NCBI GenBank assembly: GCA_026389735.1
Contig: JAPLHH010000037.1
Coordinates: 1-5,472, forward strand
Origin: Chloroflexota bacterium
GTDB taxonomy: Bacteria; Chloroflexota; Dehalococcoidia; GIF9; UBA5620
Length of the DNA stretch: 5,472 nucleotides
Direction: 5' to 3'
The notes under the pieces were generated by a model. It worked only from the letters and a program-made list of their open reading frames with translations, was not told the DNA's origin and did not search any database. Both the position numbers and the translations under genes were made by a program. This document shows positions 1 to 5,472 of this stretch, in pieces; positions within the stretch are counted from its first letter, which is position 1, and every line of letters begins with the position of its first letter.

Positions 1-39
1 GCATTGATTGTTGGCAGCCTGCTAAATCTGGTTCTGTAA
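1..39 (+). CDS. Possible C-terminal tail of an upstream gene (partial, unidentified)
   Basis: The first frame is open from the window edge to a TAA at 37-39 and reads ALIVGSLLNLVL, a hydrophobic end that could be the last part of a membrane segment. Twelve codons are too few to identify a family. The third frame is also open, to a TAA at 66-68, but reads as an unremarkable mixed peptide. The hydrophobic reading is slightly preferred. It could equally be non-coding. Confidence 0.25.
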   Translation, partial: ALIVGSLLNLVL

Positions 40-92
40 AGATAAAAAACGTAATTACTTGTTTATAATCTGATCAGGTTGTGCACCAACCA

Positions 93-148
93 ATGTAGCC
101 ACGACCCTTTAGGGTCGTGGTCACGAGGCTAAAGCCTCGTGGCTACAT
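93..148. repeat. Nested palindrome with two internal hairpins (copy 1)
   Basis: The outer arms ATGTAGCCACGA (93-104) and TCGTGGCTACAT (137-148) are perfect 12-bp inverted repeats. Inside lie two perfect hairpins. The first is 99-120, a 10-bp stem with a TT loop and core gaccctttagggtc. The second is 122-141, a 9-bp stem with an AA loop and core gaggctaaagcctc. The arms can therefore pair either as one long cruciform or as two adjacent hairpins. The sequence just to the right, tttaggacagg (152-162), recurs beside the second copy at 2201-2265. There is no T-run, so it does not look like an intrinsic terminator. It looks like a dispersed REP- or MITE-like element. Whether it is mobile cannot be judged from two copies. 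Confidence 0.85.
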
Positions 149-237
149 AAATTTAGGACAGGTCCCTCCCCTAAAGAAAAACCTGAAATAATAGATGATA
201 CAATATCTAATCTTCTACTTTATGCTTTGGCTGGGTG

Positions 238-243
238 TATAAT
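238..243 (+). promoter_or_regulatory. Candidate -10 box for the fusion gene
   Basis: A perfect TATAAT lies about 90 bases before the GTG start of the zinc-ribbon/TlpA gene. No good -35 hexamer sits at the right distance (ctactt at 17-bp spacing is poor), so this rests on the -10 alone. It would give a leader of roughly 80 nt. Confidence 0.4.
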
Positions 244-315
244 AGAGAAGGTTTTTGGAATGCTCTGCAAATCTAAAGAGAAGACATAAGGAAACGCTAA
301 AGGTGCTGAAATACC

Positions 316-319
316 GGAG
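316..319 (+). promoter_or_regulatory. Ribosome binding site supporting the GTG start at 332
   Basis: GGAG lies 12 nt before the GTG at 332, somewhat longer than ideal. GTG 332 is the only usual start codon between the upstream in-frame stop (TAA at 287-289) and the first zinc-binding cysteine at residue 8. The nearby ATG at 321 is in another frame and only one base from the GGAG. Confidence 0.5.
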
Positions 320-331
320 AATGATAATAAC

Positions 332-2194
332 GTGCAGCCTAGAATAACCCTTTGTTCTGTTTGCCATTCGCAAATGTCTCCAGGCCAGCAATTCTGCGAG
401 AACTGCGGCACAATGCTGTGCCCGCATTGCCGTGAGCCTCTTCCCCAAAGGTCAAGATACTGTCCGAAATGTGGTTTTCTCTGCGCCTCAGGGCAACATA
501 GTTCAGCCACCCAATCTCCGCCCACCACATCAGCACGACCACAAGCTGCTGCCGTTCCAAGAGCCCAAACTCCTCCACCACAACCCGTCCCACAAGCCGC
601 CATGCACCAGCAACCACCCGGAGCTCCCACTACACGGCATGAGCATAACTGCCCGAAGTGCGGCGCTAGCATCGACCCTGAATTGGGCCGCTGCACAGGT
701 TGCGGCCTGCTTTATGGAAGCAAGCACCGGGTGATGCAACAAGCTGCACCTGCTACACCACCGGCACGTCCTCCACTGGCACCGAGACCACAAAGTTCCA
801 CAGGTCAGCAGCCGCCAGTAGCCTATGGCACGAGGCCTCAATATAATAACCCCCAACATAGCCCTCCTTCACCTGGCTTCGGACAGCGTCCAAGCTACAG
901 CCTGCCCGGTGCCATGCCACACGGCGGTATGCCACTGCCAATACCACGTGTTGCGCCTGCAGCCGCCGGCGCAGCACCAATGCCAGCCAGTCCTTATTTG
1001 CCGGCAAGGCCATATCCCTATCAAGCAGTGCCACCTGTGGCTAGAGAGGGAGGTATTTCAGACTCGGGGAGGCGGGGGCTAATAAGAATCATTACCACTC
1101 TGTTTATTATAATCGTATGCTTTTTTATCGGCAGCGGCATCTACTATTTCGTCACTCAGACAGGGACACCACCACTACCTAATAGCACCGCAGATACCAC
1201 GCCTCCCAGCATCCAAAGCGATCCCATTCCATCAACAACTGAGACAGGTGCTACCATCACCTGGATTACCGACGAGCCTGCCACGAGCCAGGTTAATTAT
1301 GGAGAAACTGAACCATACGACTCAACCACTCCAGATACAAATCTTGCCACCAGCCACAGTGTCAAACTGACCGGACTGGACCCCGGCACAACCTATTACT
1401 TCAAGGTAATATCAACAGATGCCGCCGGAAATGAAGCCACAGCCAAAGGGGAACTGACAACCTTAGCCACAGCCGATGAAACCCCGCCAACGATTTCAGG
1501 CGTAAATGTTAACATTACAGAATCAAGCGCCATCATCACCTGGACAACAAATGAACCTGCCACAGGCCAGGTTAATTATGGAGAAACTGAAACATACGGC
1601 TCAACCACTACGCTAGATACAAATCTTTCCAAAACACACACTGTCACATTGACCGGACTGGACGATGGTACAACCTATAACTTCCAGGTAATTTCAAAAG
1701 ACTCCAGCGGCAATACAGCCACATCACCCAACCAAACATTCAAGACTCCAGCGGTCATCCCGGTCGGTTCTCAAGTCGACAAACTGGCTCCACCTTTCAC
1801 CCTGAAAGACCTCAATAACAATGAAGTAAAATTAAGCGATTTCCGAGGCAAGATAGTAGTAATCAACTTCTGGGGCATTTTTTGCGGCCCCTGCAAGGAT
1901 GAATTGCCCTTCTTCCAGGCAATTTCCGATAACGAGTCAGCAAGGGGCTTAAAAATACTCGCCATTAATGTAGGAGAGGGTACTGCAACCGTGCGTTCTT
2001 TCATCAATGGTGAAGGGTACACCTTCACTGTCCTGCTTGACTCCAAGAAAGAGGTCAACGCGCTTTACGACGTTGATTATTACCCCACAACTTTCTTTAT
2101 CGATGCCGATGGCATCATCAAGGAAAGAAAAAAAGGCTCTTTCCAGAGCCGAACTGAGATAGAAAACATACTCAAGTCCCTCCAGACGCAGTAA
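332..2194 (+). CDS. Membrane-anchored zinc-ribbon / FN3 / TlpA-like thioredoxin fusion protein
   Basis: A 620-residue protein with a clear modular order. The N-terminus carries two zinc ribbons in tandem (C8-C11/C22-C25 and C30-C33/C44-C47). After a Pro/Gln-rich stretch there is a third (C107-C110/C121-C124). A second long proline-rich, probably disordered linker runs to about 245. One hydrophobic span (about 253-274) follows basic residues (RRGLIR), predicting the zinc ribbons inside the cell and the rest outside. Two fibronectin-III-like repeats follow (about 288-380 and 382-474), each with a TITW/IITW strand and a GTTY strand. The C-terminal domain (about 478-620) resembles TlpA/AhpC-TSA redoxins: APPFTL start, WGIFCGPC active site (C518, C521) and cis-proline in YYPTT (P585). 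By family, such a domain performs thiol-disulfide exchange on exported proteins or cytochrome apoproteins. The partner and the role of the zinc ribbons are unknown. It starts with GTG and stands alone, flanked by palindromic repeats. Confidence 0.88.
   Translation: MQPRITLCSVCHSQMSPGQQFCENCGTMLCPHCREPLPQRSRYCPKCGFLCASGQHSSATQSPPTTSARPQAAAVPRAQTPPPQPVPQAAMHQQPPGAPTTRHEHNCPKCGASIDPELGRCTGCGLLYGSKHRVMQQAAPATPPARPPLAPRPQSSTGQQPPVAYGTRPQYNNPQHSPPSPGFGQRPSYSLPGAMPHGGMPLPIPRVAPAAAGAAPMPASPYLPARPYPYQAVPPVAREGGISDSGRRGLIRIITTLFIIIVCFFIGSGIYYFVTQTGTPPLPNSTADTTPPSIQSDPIPSTTETGATITWITDEPATSQVNYGETEPYDSTTPDTNLATSHSVKLTGLDPGTTYYFKVISTDAAGNEATAKGELTTLATADETPPTISGVNVNITESSAIITWTTNEPATGQVNYGETETYGSTTTLDTNLSKTHTVTLTGLDDGTTYNFQVISKDSSGNTATSPNQTFKTPAVIPVGSQVDKLAPPFTLKDLNNNEVKLSDFRGKIVVINFWGIFCGPCKDELPFFQAISDNESARGLKILAINVGEGTATVRSFINGEGYTFTVLLDSKKEVNALYDVDYYPTTFFIDADGIIKERKKGSFQSRTEIENILKSLQTQ
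1193..1753 (+). repeat. Tandem duplication encoding the two FN3-like domains
   Basis: The two domains are close copies at the DNA level. A 26-bp segment is identical at 1287-1312 and 1566-1591, giving a period of 279 bp (93 codons), and similarity continues through the segments encoding GLDPGTTY/GLDDGTTY. Such strong nucleotide identity points to a fairly recent internal duplication, not to two independently acquired domains. Confidence 0.85.
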
Positions 2195-2200
2195 CCCAGC

Positions 2201-2254
2201 GTAGCGGCGAGGCTTTAGCCTCGGGCACCCGACCCTAAAGGGTCGGGGCTACAT
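2201..2254. repeat. Double-hairpin palindromic element (copy 2, internal order inverted)
   Basis: Two hairpins stand side by side: 2208-2223 (7-bp stem, core gaggctttagcctc) and 2228-2247 (9-bp stem, core gaccctaaagggtc). The outer ends gtagc (2201-2205) and ggctac (2247-2252) form a weak outer pairing. The same two cores occur in copy 1 at 93-148, but in the opposite order and orientation. The right flank, ctacat followed by tttaggacagg (2255-2265), is in the same orientation in both copies. It begins seven bases after the stop of the fusion gene and could affect the 3' end of its mRNA, although no T-run follows. Confidence 0.8.
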
Positions 2255-2269
2255 TTTAGGACAGGGTTT

Positions 2270-2344
2270 ATTCTGAAGAGGAGATTCTTCAGTCGCTCCG
2301 CTCCTTCAGAATGACACGATAAGAAAGGCCCCCTCAAAATGACA
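2270..2344. repeat. Dispersed-type intergenic repeat ending in 'tcagaatgaca'
   Basis: The arms attctgaag (2270-2278) and cttcagaat (2304-2312) form a perfect 9-bp inverted repeat around gattcttcagtcgctccgct. The tail tcagaatgaca (2306-2316) recurs with one change as tcaaaatgaca at 2334-2344, suggesting a second, decayed unit. From memory, elements of this wording are scattered between genes in many bacterial genomes. The window itself shows only this one locus. Confidence 0.6.
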
Positions 2345-2354
2345 ATAATCAAGG

Positions 2355-2383
2355 TTGCCAAATACAATTCGTTTTCCTATACT
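2355..2383 (+). promoter_or_regulatory. Sigma-70-type promoter of the tRNA-Ser gene
   Basis: TTGCCA (2355-2360) and TATACT (2378-2383) are separated by exactly 17 bp. Transcription would begin near 2390, about five bases before the mature tRNA. This is the best promoter in the window. With no terminator between the tRNA and sucC, it may also feed the sucCD operon. Confidence 0.75.
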
Positions 2384-2394
2384 AGGATGGTTTT

Positions 2395-2482
2395 GGAGGG
2401 GTGGCCGAGTGGACTATGGCGACGGTCTTGAAAACCGCTTTCGCGAAAGCGAACGTGGGTTCGAATCCCACCCCCTCCGCCA
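2395..2482 (+). tRNA. tRNA-Ser (anticodon UGA)
   Basis: A complete type II tRNA of 88 nt. The acceptor stem pairs 2395-2401 (GGAGGGG) with 2472-2478 (CCCCTCC), followed by discriminator G2479 and an encoded CCA (2480-2482). The D stem is GCC/GGC at 2404-2406 and 2418-2420. The anticodon loop is CTTGAAA (2427-2433) with anticodon TGA at 2429-2431. Its stem has four pairs and one terminal A-C mismatch. The long variable arm expected of serine tRNAs is TTCGC-GAAA-GCGAA (2440-2453), capped by a GNRA-type loop. The T arm is GTGGG-TTCGAAT-CCCAC (2455-2471). It would read UCA and, by wobble, other UCN codons. Confidence 0.97.
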
Positions 2483-2523
2483 GAGCGCTGTAATCTTAAT
2501 TAATCGCCGAAATCATATATAAA

Positions 2524-2529
2524 AGGAGG
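2524..2529 (+). promoter_or_regulatory. Strong ribosome binding site of sucC
   Basis: AGGAGG lies seven bases before the ATG at 2537. This near-ideal placement fixes the start, in agreement with the family N-terminus MKIHEYQAK. Confidence 0.85.
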
Positions 2530-2536
2530 AAACTGG

Positions 2537-3706
2537 ATGAAAATCCACGAATATCAGGCCAAGGCGCTGCTGTCTGAATTCGGCATCCCGGTCCCGCGAG
2601 GTGGAGTAGCCACTACACCGGCCGAAGCCAAAAGGATGGCTGCTGAGCTTGGAGGCAAGGTAGCAATTAAGGCTCAAGTTTACGCTGGCGGCAGGGGTAA
2701 AGCCGGCGGCATAAAGGTAACCAACACCCCGGAAGAGGCAGAAAAGGTGGCGGCGCAGATGCTCGGCACCAGACTGGTGACACATCAGACAACCCCAGAA
2801 GGGGTACCGGTGAGCAAAGTCCTGGTAGAGAAGGCGGTCAGCATCCAACGTGAGCTTTATCTCAGCATCATCGTTGATAGCGCCAGCAGTATGCCGGTAA
2901 TGATGGCAAGTGAAGCCGGCGGCATGGATATCGAGGAAGTAGCTCGGTTAAGCCCGGAGAAAGTCCTCAAGGTCTATATCGACGCGGCTGGCTTCCAGTC
3001 CTTTCAGGGGCGCAAACTGGCTTACGGGATGAACCTGAGCCCAGCTCAGATAAGACCAGCCACCAGCCTGATGACAAACTTATATAAACTCTTCCAAGCC
3101 AAAGACTGCTCCTTAGCCGAAATTAACCCCCTGGTTGTTACCACCGATGGCGAGCTTCTGGCCCTCGATGCCAAGCTGAACTTCGATGATAATGCTCTTT
3201 TCCGCCATAATGATATCGAGCAACTTCACGATGCAGACCAGGATGACCCGCTTGAAGCCAAGGCTAACGAACTGGGGGTCAAGAATTACATCAAAATGGA
3301 CGGCAACATCGGCTGCATGGTCAACGGGGCTGGCCTGGCCATGGCAGTCATGGACCTCATCACCCAAGCTGGCGGCAGGCCAGCCAATTTCCTCGATATC
3401 GGCACCGTTAATGACGCTAACCGCGTTGTCAACGCCTTCAAGGTCTTTACTACCGACCCTAACGTCAAGGCAATACTGGTTAACATATTTGGCGGCATGG
3501 CCAGGGTGGATGTTATCGCCCAGGGCATAGTTGAAGCTCATAAACAGATGGATGTCCGGCTGCCGCTTGTTGTCAGATTAGCTGGGACAAATGTTTATGA
3601 AGGGAAACGTATACTAGCCGAATCTGAAATAAAGTTTATTGAGGCAACAGATTTTTACGATGCCGCCCGCAAAGCGGTAGAAGCCGCTAAAGGAGGCAGC
3701 AAATGA
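2537..3706 (+). CDS. sucC: Succinyl-CoA synthetase (ADP-forming) beta subunit
   Basis: The beta subunit binds nucleotide and, with SucD, interconverts succinate + CoA + ATP and succinyl-CoA + ADP + phosphate in the TCA cycle. Its 389 residues match the usual length (388 in E. coli). The N-terminal ATP-grasp part begins HEYQAK, as expected, and has the nucleotide-binding lysine K45 followed by AGGRGKAGG (50-58). EINPL (N197) and the acidic D211 in LDAKL supply the magnesium site. The C-terminal ligase domain holds [15 protein letters not shown] and NIFGG (316-320), which meets the phosphohistidine loop of SucD. One oddity: the usual glycine-rich segment after FLDV/I (GGGA in E. coli) reads GTVNDA here (289-294). 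Proline at position 20, as in E. coli, is compatible with ATP use. A malate-CoA ligase (MtkA) is the main alternative but less likely. sucC is the first coding gene after the tRNA and overlaps sucD. Confidence 0.95.
   Translation: MKIHEYQAKALLSEFGIPVPRGGVATTPAEAKRMAAELGGKVAIKAQVYAGGRGKAGGIKVTNTPEEAEKVAAQMLGTRLVTHQTTPEGVPVSKVLVEKAVSIQRELYLSIIVDSASSMPVMMASEAGGMDIEEVARLSPEKVLKVYIDAAGFQSFQGRKLAYGMNLSPAQIRPATSLMTNLYKLFQAKDCSLAEINPLVVTTDGELLALDAKLNFDDNALFRHNDIEQLHDADQDDPLEAKANELGVKNYIKMDGNIGCMVNGAGLAMAVMDLITQAGGRPANFLDIGTVNDANRVVNAFKVFTTDPNVKAILVNIFGGMARVDVIAQGIVEAHKQMDVRLPLVVRLAGTNVYEGKRILAESEIKFIEATDFYDAARKAVEAAKGGSK
3691..3696 (+). promoter_or_regulatory. Ribosome binding site of sucD inside sucC
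   Basis: AGGAGG near the 3' end of sucC lies six bases before the sucD ATG at 3703. Together with the ATGA overlap it suggests coupled translation giving equal amounts of the two subunits. Confidence 0.8.
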
Positions 3707-4575
3707 GTATCCTCATTGATGAAAAAACTCGCTTGCTTGTCCAGGGAATTACCGGCGGCGAAGGCAGTTTTCATACCCAGCGGTGCATCGAGTACGGCAC
3801 CAAGGTGGTTGCCGGCGTTACCCCAGGAAAGGGAGGCAGTGAAATATTGAGCGTGCCTGTCTTTAACACCGTAGAGATGGCAGTAAAAAAAACCAGAGCC
3901 AATGCCAGCATGATTTTTGTACCGGCTGCCTTTGCCGCCGATACCATACTGGAAGCCGCCGATGCTGGTATTCCGCTGGTCGTGTGTATCACCGAAGGCA
4001 TTCCAGTTTTAGATATGGTGATGGTACACAATTATCTCAAAGATAAGCCAACCCGACTTATCGGCCCAAACTGCCCCGGCCTCATCTCACCCGGAAAATG
4101 TAAGGCAGGGCTTATGGCCGGCGATATTCATCTTCAGGGTAACGTTGGTGTTGTTTCCCGCAGCGGCACTCTGACCTACGAAGTGGTTGCCCAGCTAACC
4201 CGCTTCGGCATCGGACAATCCACCTGCGTTGGTATCGGCGGTGACCCACTGCCCGGCAGTACTTTTGTCGACATTTTGAAGCTGCTCCAAGAAGATAAAG
4301 ACACCAAGGCGGTGATACTTATTGGAGAAATCGGCGGCACCACGGAGCAGGAAGCGGCTCAATTCATCAAGGAGAAGATGACCAAGCCGGTGGTCGCCTT
4401 TGTCGCCGGAGCTACAGCTCCACCGGATAAAAGAATGGGGCACGCCGGAGCCATTATCAGCGGCAGCTCAAGCAGAGCCCAAGATAAAATAGCAGCCTTG
4501 GCCAACGCCGGAGCCATCATAGCCTACAGCCCCGCTGAAATCGGGCTAACCATGAAGAAAGCGTTGAAGAAGTAA
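3703..4575 (+). CDS. sucD: Succinyl-CoA synthetase (ADP-forming) alpha subunit
   Basis: The alpha subunit binds CoA and carries the transient phosphohistidine of succinyl-CoA synthetase. The 290 residues fit the family. Near the N-terminus [20 protein letters not shown] and VTPGKGG form the CoA-binding Rossmann-type region. GPNCPG (C124) and SRSGTLTYE (from S152) are conserved. GEIGG carries E209, the glutamate that contacts the phosphohistidine. KRMGHAGAI holds the catalytic histidine H247, matching His246 of the mature E. coli subunit. All key residues are present, so the complex should be catalytically competent. The start overlaps the sucC stop as ATGA, and the transglutaminase-like gene begins two bases after the stop, so the three appear to be one transcript. 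Confidence 0.96.
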   Translation: MSILIDEKTRLLVQGITGGEGSFHTQRCIEYGTKVVAGVTPGKGGSEILSVPVFNTVEMAVKKTRANASMIFVPAAFAADTILEAADAGIPLVVCITEGIPVLDMVMVHNYLKDKPTRLIGPNCPGLISPGKCKAGLMAGDIHLQGNVGVVSRSGTLTYEVVAQLTRFGIGQSTCVGIGGDPLPGSTFVDILKLLQEDKDTKAVILIGEIGGTTEQEAAQFIKEKMTKPVVAFVAGATAPPDKRMGHAGAIISGSSSRAQDKIAALANAGAIIAYSPAEIGLTMKKALKK

Positions 4576-4577
4576 TA

Positions 4578-5243
4578 ATGGACCGAATGGAAAAGTTTCT
4601 TAAATCCACAGCCGCAATCGACAGTGACAATCCGTTGATAAAGGAAAAGGCCCAGAATCTAATCAAGGGCAAGCGTGAAACTACAGACAAAGCTAAAAGC
4701 CTTTTCTATTGGGTAAGGGATGAGATTAAATACAACCCATTCGTGCCTCTCGAGGTTCTGGAAAATTACCGGGCAAGCAAGACATTAGAAAGGGGGCAGG
4801 GATTTTGCGTTGAAAAGGCGGCTGTCCTGGCTGCCTTTGCTCGAGCTGTGGACATCCCGGCTCGTCTACACCTTGCTGATATTCGGAATTATCTTATTTC
4901 CGATAGATTGCTTAAAGTTATGGGTACAAACTTGTTTAGCTACCACGGTTACACCGAGCTGTACATCAACGGGAAATGGGTTAAGGCAACCCCTGCTTTC
5001 GACCTGAAAATGTGCCAGAAAAACAGGAGTATCCCAGTAGAATTCGATGGCCAAAATGACGCTATACTCCACTCACACAATTTGGATGGAAAACTGCACA
5101 TTGAATATGTCAAAGACCGCGGATATCGTGAAGATGTCCCTGTGGATGAGATACTTGCCGCCTGGGAGAAACATTATGGGCTGAAGGCTCAGGAGCGACT
5201 AAACCACTCCATCGAGGCAGAAAAGGCAAAGGGAAAAAAGTGA
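4578..5243 (+). CDS. Transglutaminase-like (papain-fold) domain protein
   Basis: A 221-residue protein of the transglutaminase-like superfamily. The expected triad is visible: C77 in GQGFCVEKAAVLAAFARA, H123 in YHGYTELYING and D142 in TPAFD. IPARL, after the cysteine helix, is also typical. In bacteria such folds act as thiol proteases, peptide N-glycanase-like hydrolases or crosslinking enzymes, so the substrate here cannot be named. No signal peptide or membrane span is seen, suggesting a cytoplasmic protein. The C-terminus is charged and lysine-rich. The ATG at 4578 follows the sucD stop after two bases. A second ATG at 4587 (residue 4) is possible. The ribosome binding site is weak, so translation is probably coupled to sucD. 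A truncated paralogue of its N-terminus follows directly. Confidence 0.85.
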   Translation: MDRMEKFLKSTAAIDSDNPLIKEKAQNLIKGKRETTDKAKSLFYWVRDEIKYNPFVPLEVLENYRASKTLERGQGFCVEKAAVLAAFARAVDIPARLHLADIRNYLISDRLLKVMGTNLFSYHGYTELYINGKWVKATPAFDLKMCQKNRSIPVEFDGQNDAILHSHNLDGKLHIEYVKDRGYREDVPVDEILAAWEKHYGLKAQERLNHSIEAEKAKGKK

Positions 5244-5260
5244 AAGTGGCGAAAATAACA

Positions 5261-5368
5261 ATGAACCAAATGGAAAGGTGGATAAAAGCTACGCCTACAT
5301 TTGATTTCGACAACGAAATAAAAGAAAAGGCAACTATCCCGTGGACGCAAGGAACCGAATTATACTGA
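5261..5368 (+). pseudogene. Truncated second copy of the transglutaminase-like gene
   Basis: An ATG at 5261 opens a 35-codon frame ending in TGA at 5366-5368. Its first 24 residues (MNQMERWIKATPTFDFDNEIKEKA) follow the N-terminus of the preceding gene, with about 13 identities and a one-residue gap. Homology then stops abruptly and the rest (TIPWTQGTELY) is unrelated. A GTG at 5240, overlapping the previous stop as GTGA, is in frame and would add seven residues. The sequence divergence suggests an old tandem duplicate that later lost most of its length, with the deletion point near 5333, just before the next gene's start. It could be expressed as a small peptide, but I see no sign of a function. 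Confidence 0.65.
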
Positions 5369-5472
5369 TTGAGGAAATTCATACTCCACTGACTGCTCCT
5401 GAAGTCTTTGAGCTATTTCACAGCCAGCTTCATAGCTTTTTCCTAGACAGCGGCATGGACCCTCAAAGGCTG
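5341..5472 (+). CDS. Aminodeoxychorismate/anthranilate synthase component I, N-terminal fragment
   Basis: The frame is open from 5305 to the window edge. The GTG at 5341 is its only usual start codon before a methionine at residue 39, with AAAAGG (5325-5330) ten bases upstream. The 44 visible residues include IILIEEIHTPLTAPEVFELF and FFLDSGMDPQRL. The latter resembles the early 'F-L-x-S-x-x-D-P-x-x-(GRYS)' strand of PabB/TrpE chorismate-binding enzymes. PabB makes 4-amino-4-deoxychorismate for folate synthesis; TrpE makes anthranilate for tryptophan. The catalytic C-terminal domain lies outside the window, so the two cannot be separated; pabB is slightly preferred. The beginning overlaps the transglutaminase remnant in another frame. 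Confidence 0.6.
   Translation, partial: MDARNRIILIEEIHTPLTAPEVFELFHSQLHSFFLDSGMDPQRL

Larger units (their letters stand above)
149..331. other. Non-coding leader of the fusion gene
   Basis: No credible gene is visible here on either strand. The stretch is A+T-rich and holds a promoter-like -10 hexamer (238-243) and a ribosome binding site (316-319). I see no riboswitch or tRNA fold. Together with 1-148 it makes a gap of about 330 bases without a complete gene. Confidence 0.5.

Noticed and set aside
64..69. TATAAT resembling a -10 box
   Set aside because: No acceptable -35 lies at 16-18 bp spacing and no gene starts soon after it. It falls in an A+T-rich stretch where chance matches are likely.
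93..148. CRISPR-like repeat
   Set aside because: Only two distant copies exist in the window and no spacers of regular length lie between them.
220..696. Antisense open frame over the zinc-ribbon and proline-rich region
   Set aside because: Its cysteine- and glycine-rich product is what the reverse strand of a proline-rich coding region gives. It has no recognisable domain and overlaps a well-supported gene.
1193..1753. Purple acid phosphatase N-terminal domains in the fusion protein
   Set aside because: The 'GATITW...NYGETE...' pattern resembles the FN3-like domain seen in such enzymes, but no metallophosphatase motifs follow. The next domain is a redoxin.
2208..2257. Intrinsic terminator for the fusion gene
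   Set aside because: The hairpins are strong, but the sequence after the second one is ggctacatttta, with no proper T-run. The pair is better explained as the repeat also found at 93-148.
2491..2521. Separate sucC promoter around tatata at 2516
   Set aside because: The upstream hexamer at the right distance does not resemble a -35, and the implied start of transcription would fall within the ribosome binding site.
3113..3541. Antisense open frame within sucC
   Set aside because: It lies wholly inside a well-supported conserved gene and its translation shows no family features.
2537..4575. Malate-CoA ligase (mtkAB) of the serine cycle in place of sucCD
   Set aside because: Lengths and motifs follow E. 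coli SucC/SucD closely and no serine-cycle genes are nearby. The altered GTVND loop keeps a small doubt.

Overview
The window reads left to right on the + strand throughout. The organism is most likely a member of the Chloroflexi, probably Dehalococcoidia-like. This is an inference from the style of sucCD, from the intergenic palindromes built on 'gaccctttagggtc' and 'gaggctaaagcctc' cores, and from mixed moderate G+C. No marker gene settles the taxonomy.

Layout. Positions 1-331 hold no complete gene. There is a possible 12-codon tail of an upstream gene (1-39), a 56-bp nested palindrome (93-148) and a promoter-like TATAAT (238-243). Next comes one long gene (332-2194) for an unusual membrane protein: three zinc ribbons and a proline-rich linker on the cytoplasmic side, one membrane span, two fibronectin-III-like repeats and a C-terminal TlpA/thioredoxin-like domain with a CGPC active site. 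Positions 2195-2394 carry a second copy of the double-hairpin element, with its internal hairpins inverted relative to the first copy, then a different dispersed-type repeat, then a very good sigma-70-type promoter. That promoter drives a tRNA-Ser(UGA) gene with encoded CCA (2395-2482).

Without a visible terminator, the tRNA is followed by sucC and sucD (succinyl-CoA synthetase, overlapping by ATGA) and a transglutaminase-like gene two bases after sucD. A truncated second copy of the transglutaminase N-terminus follows. The start of a chorismate-binding enzyme gene (pabB/trpE family), cut by the window edge, overlaps the end of that remnant. Spacing and orientation suggest that sucC, sucD and the transglutaminase gene form one operon, possibly read through from the tRNA promoter. 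SucCD is the substrate-level phosphorylation or succinyl-CoA-forming step of the TCA cycle. The job of the attached transglutaminase-like protein is unknown.

Points most worth a second look: the zinc-ribbon/FN3/TlpA fusion with its internal duplication; the loss of the usual glycine-rich loop in SucC; the transglutaminase duplicate that collapses into the next gene's start; and the inverted arrangement of the two palindromic elements around the fusion gene. I did not find convincing evidence for a wholly new multi-gene system.
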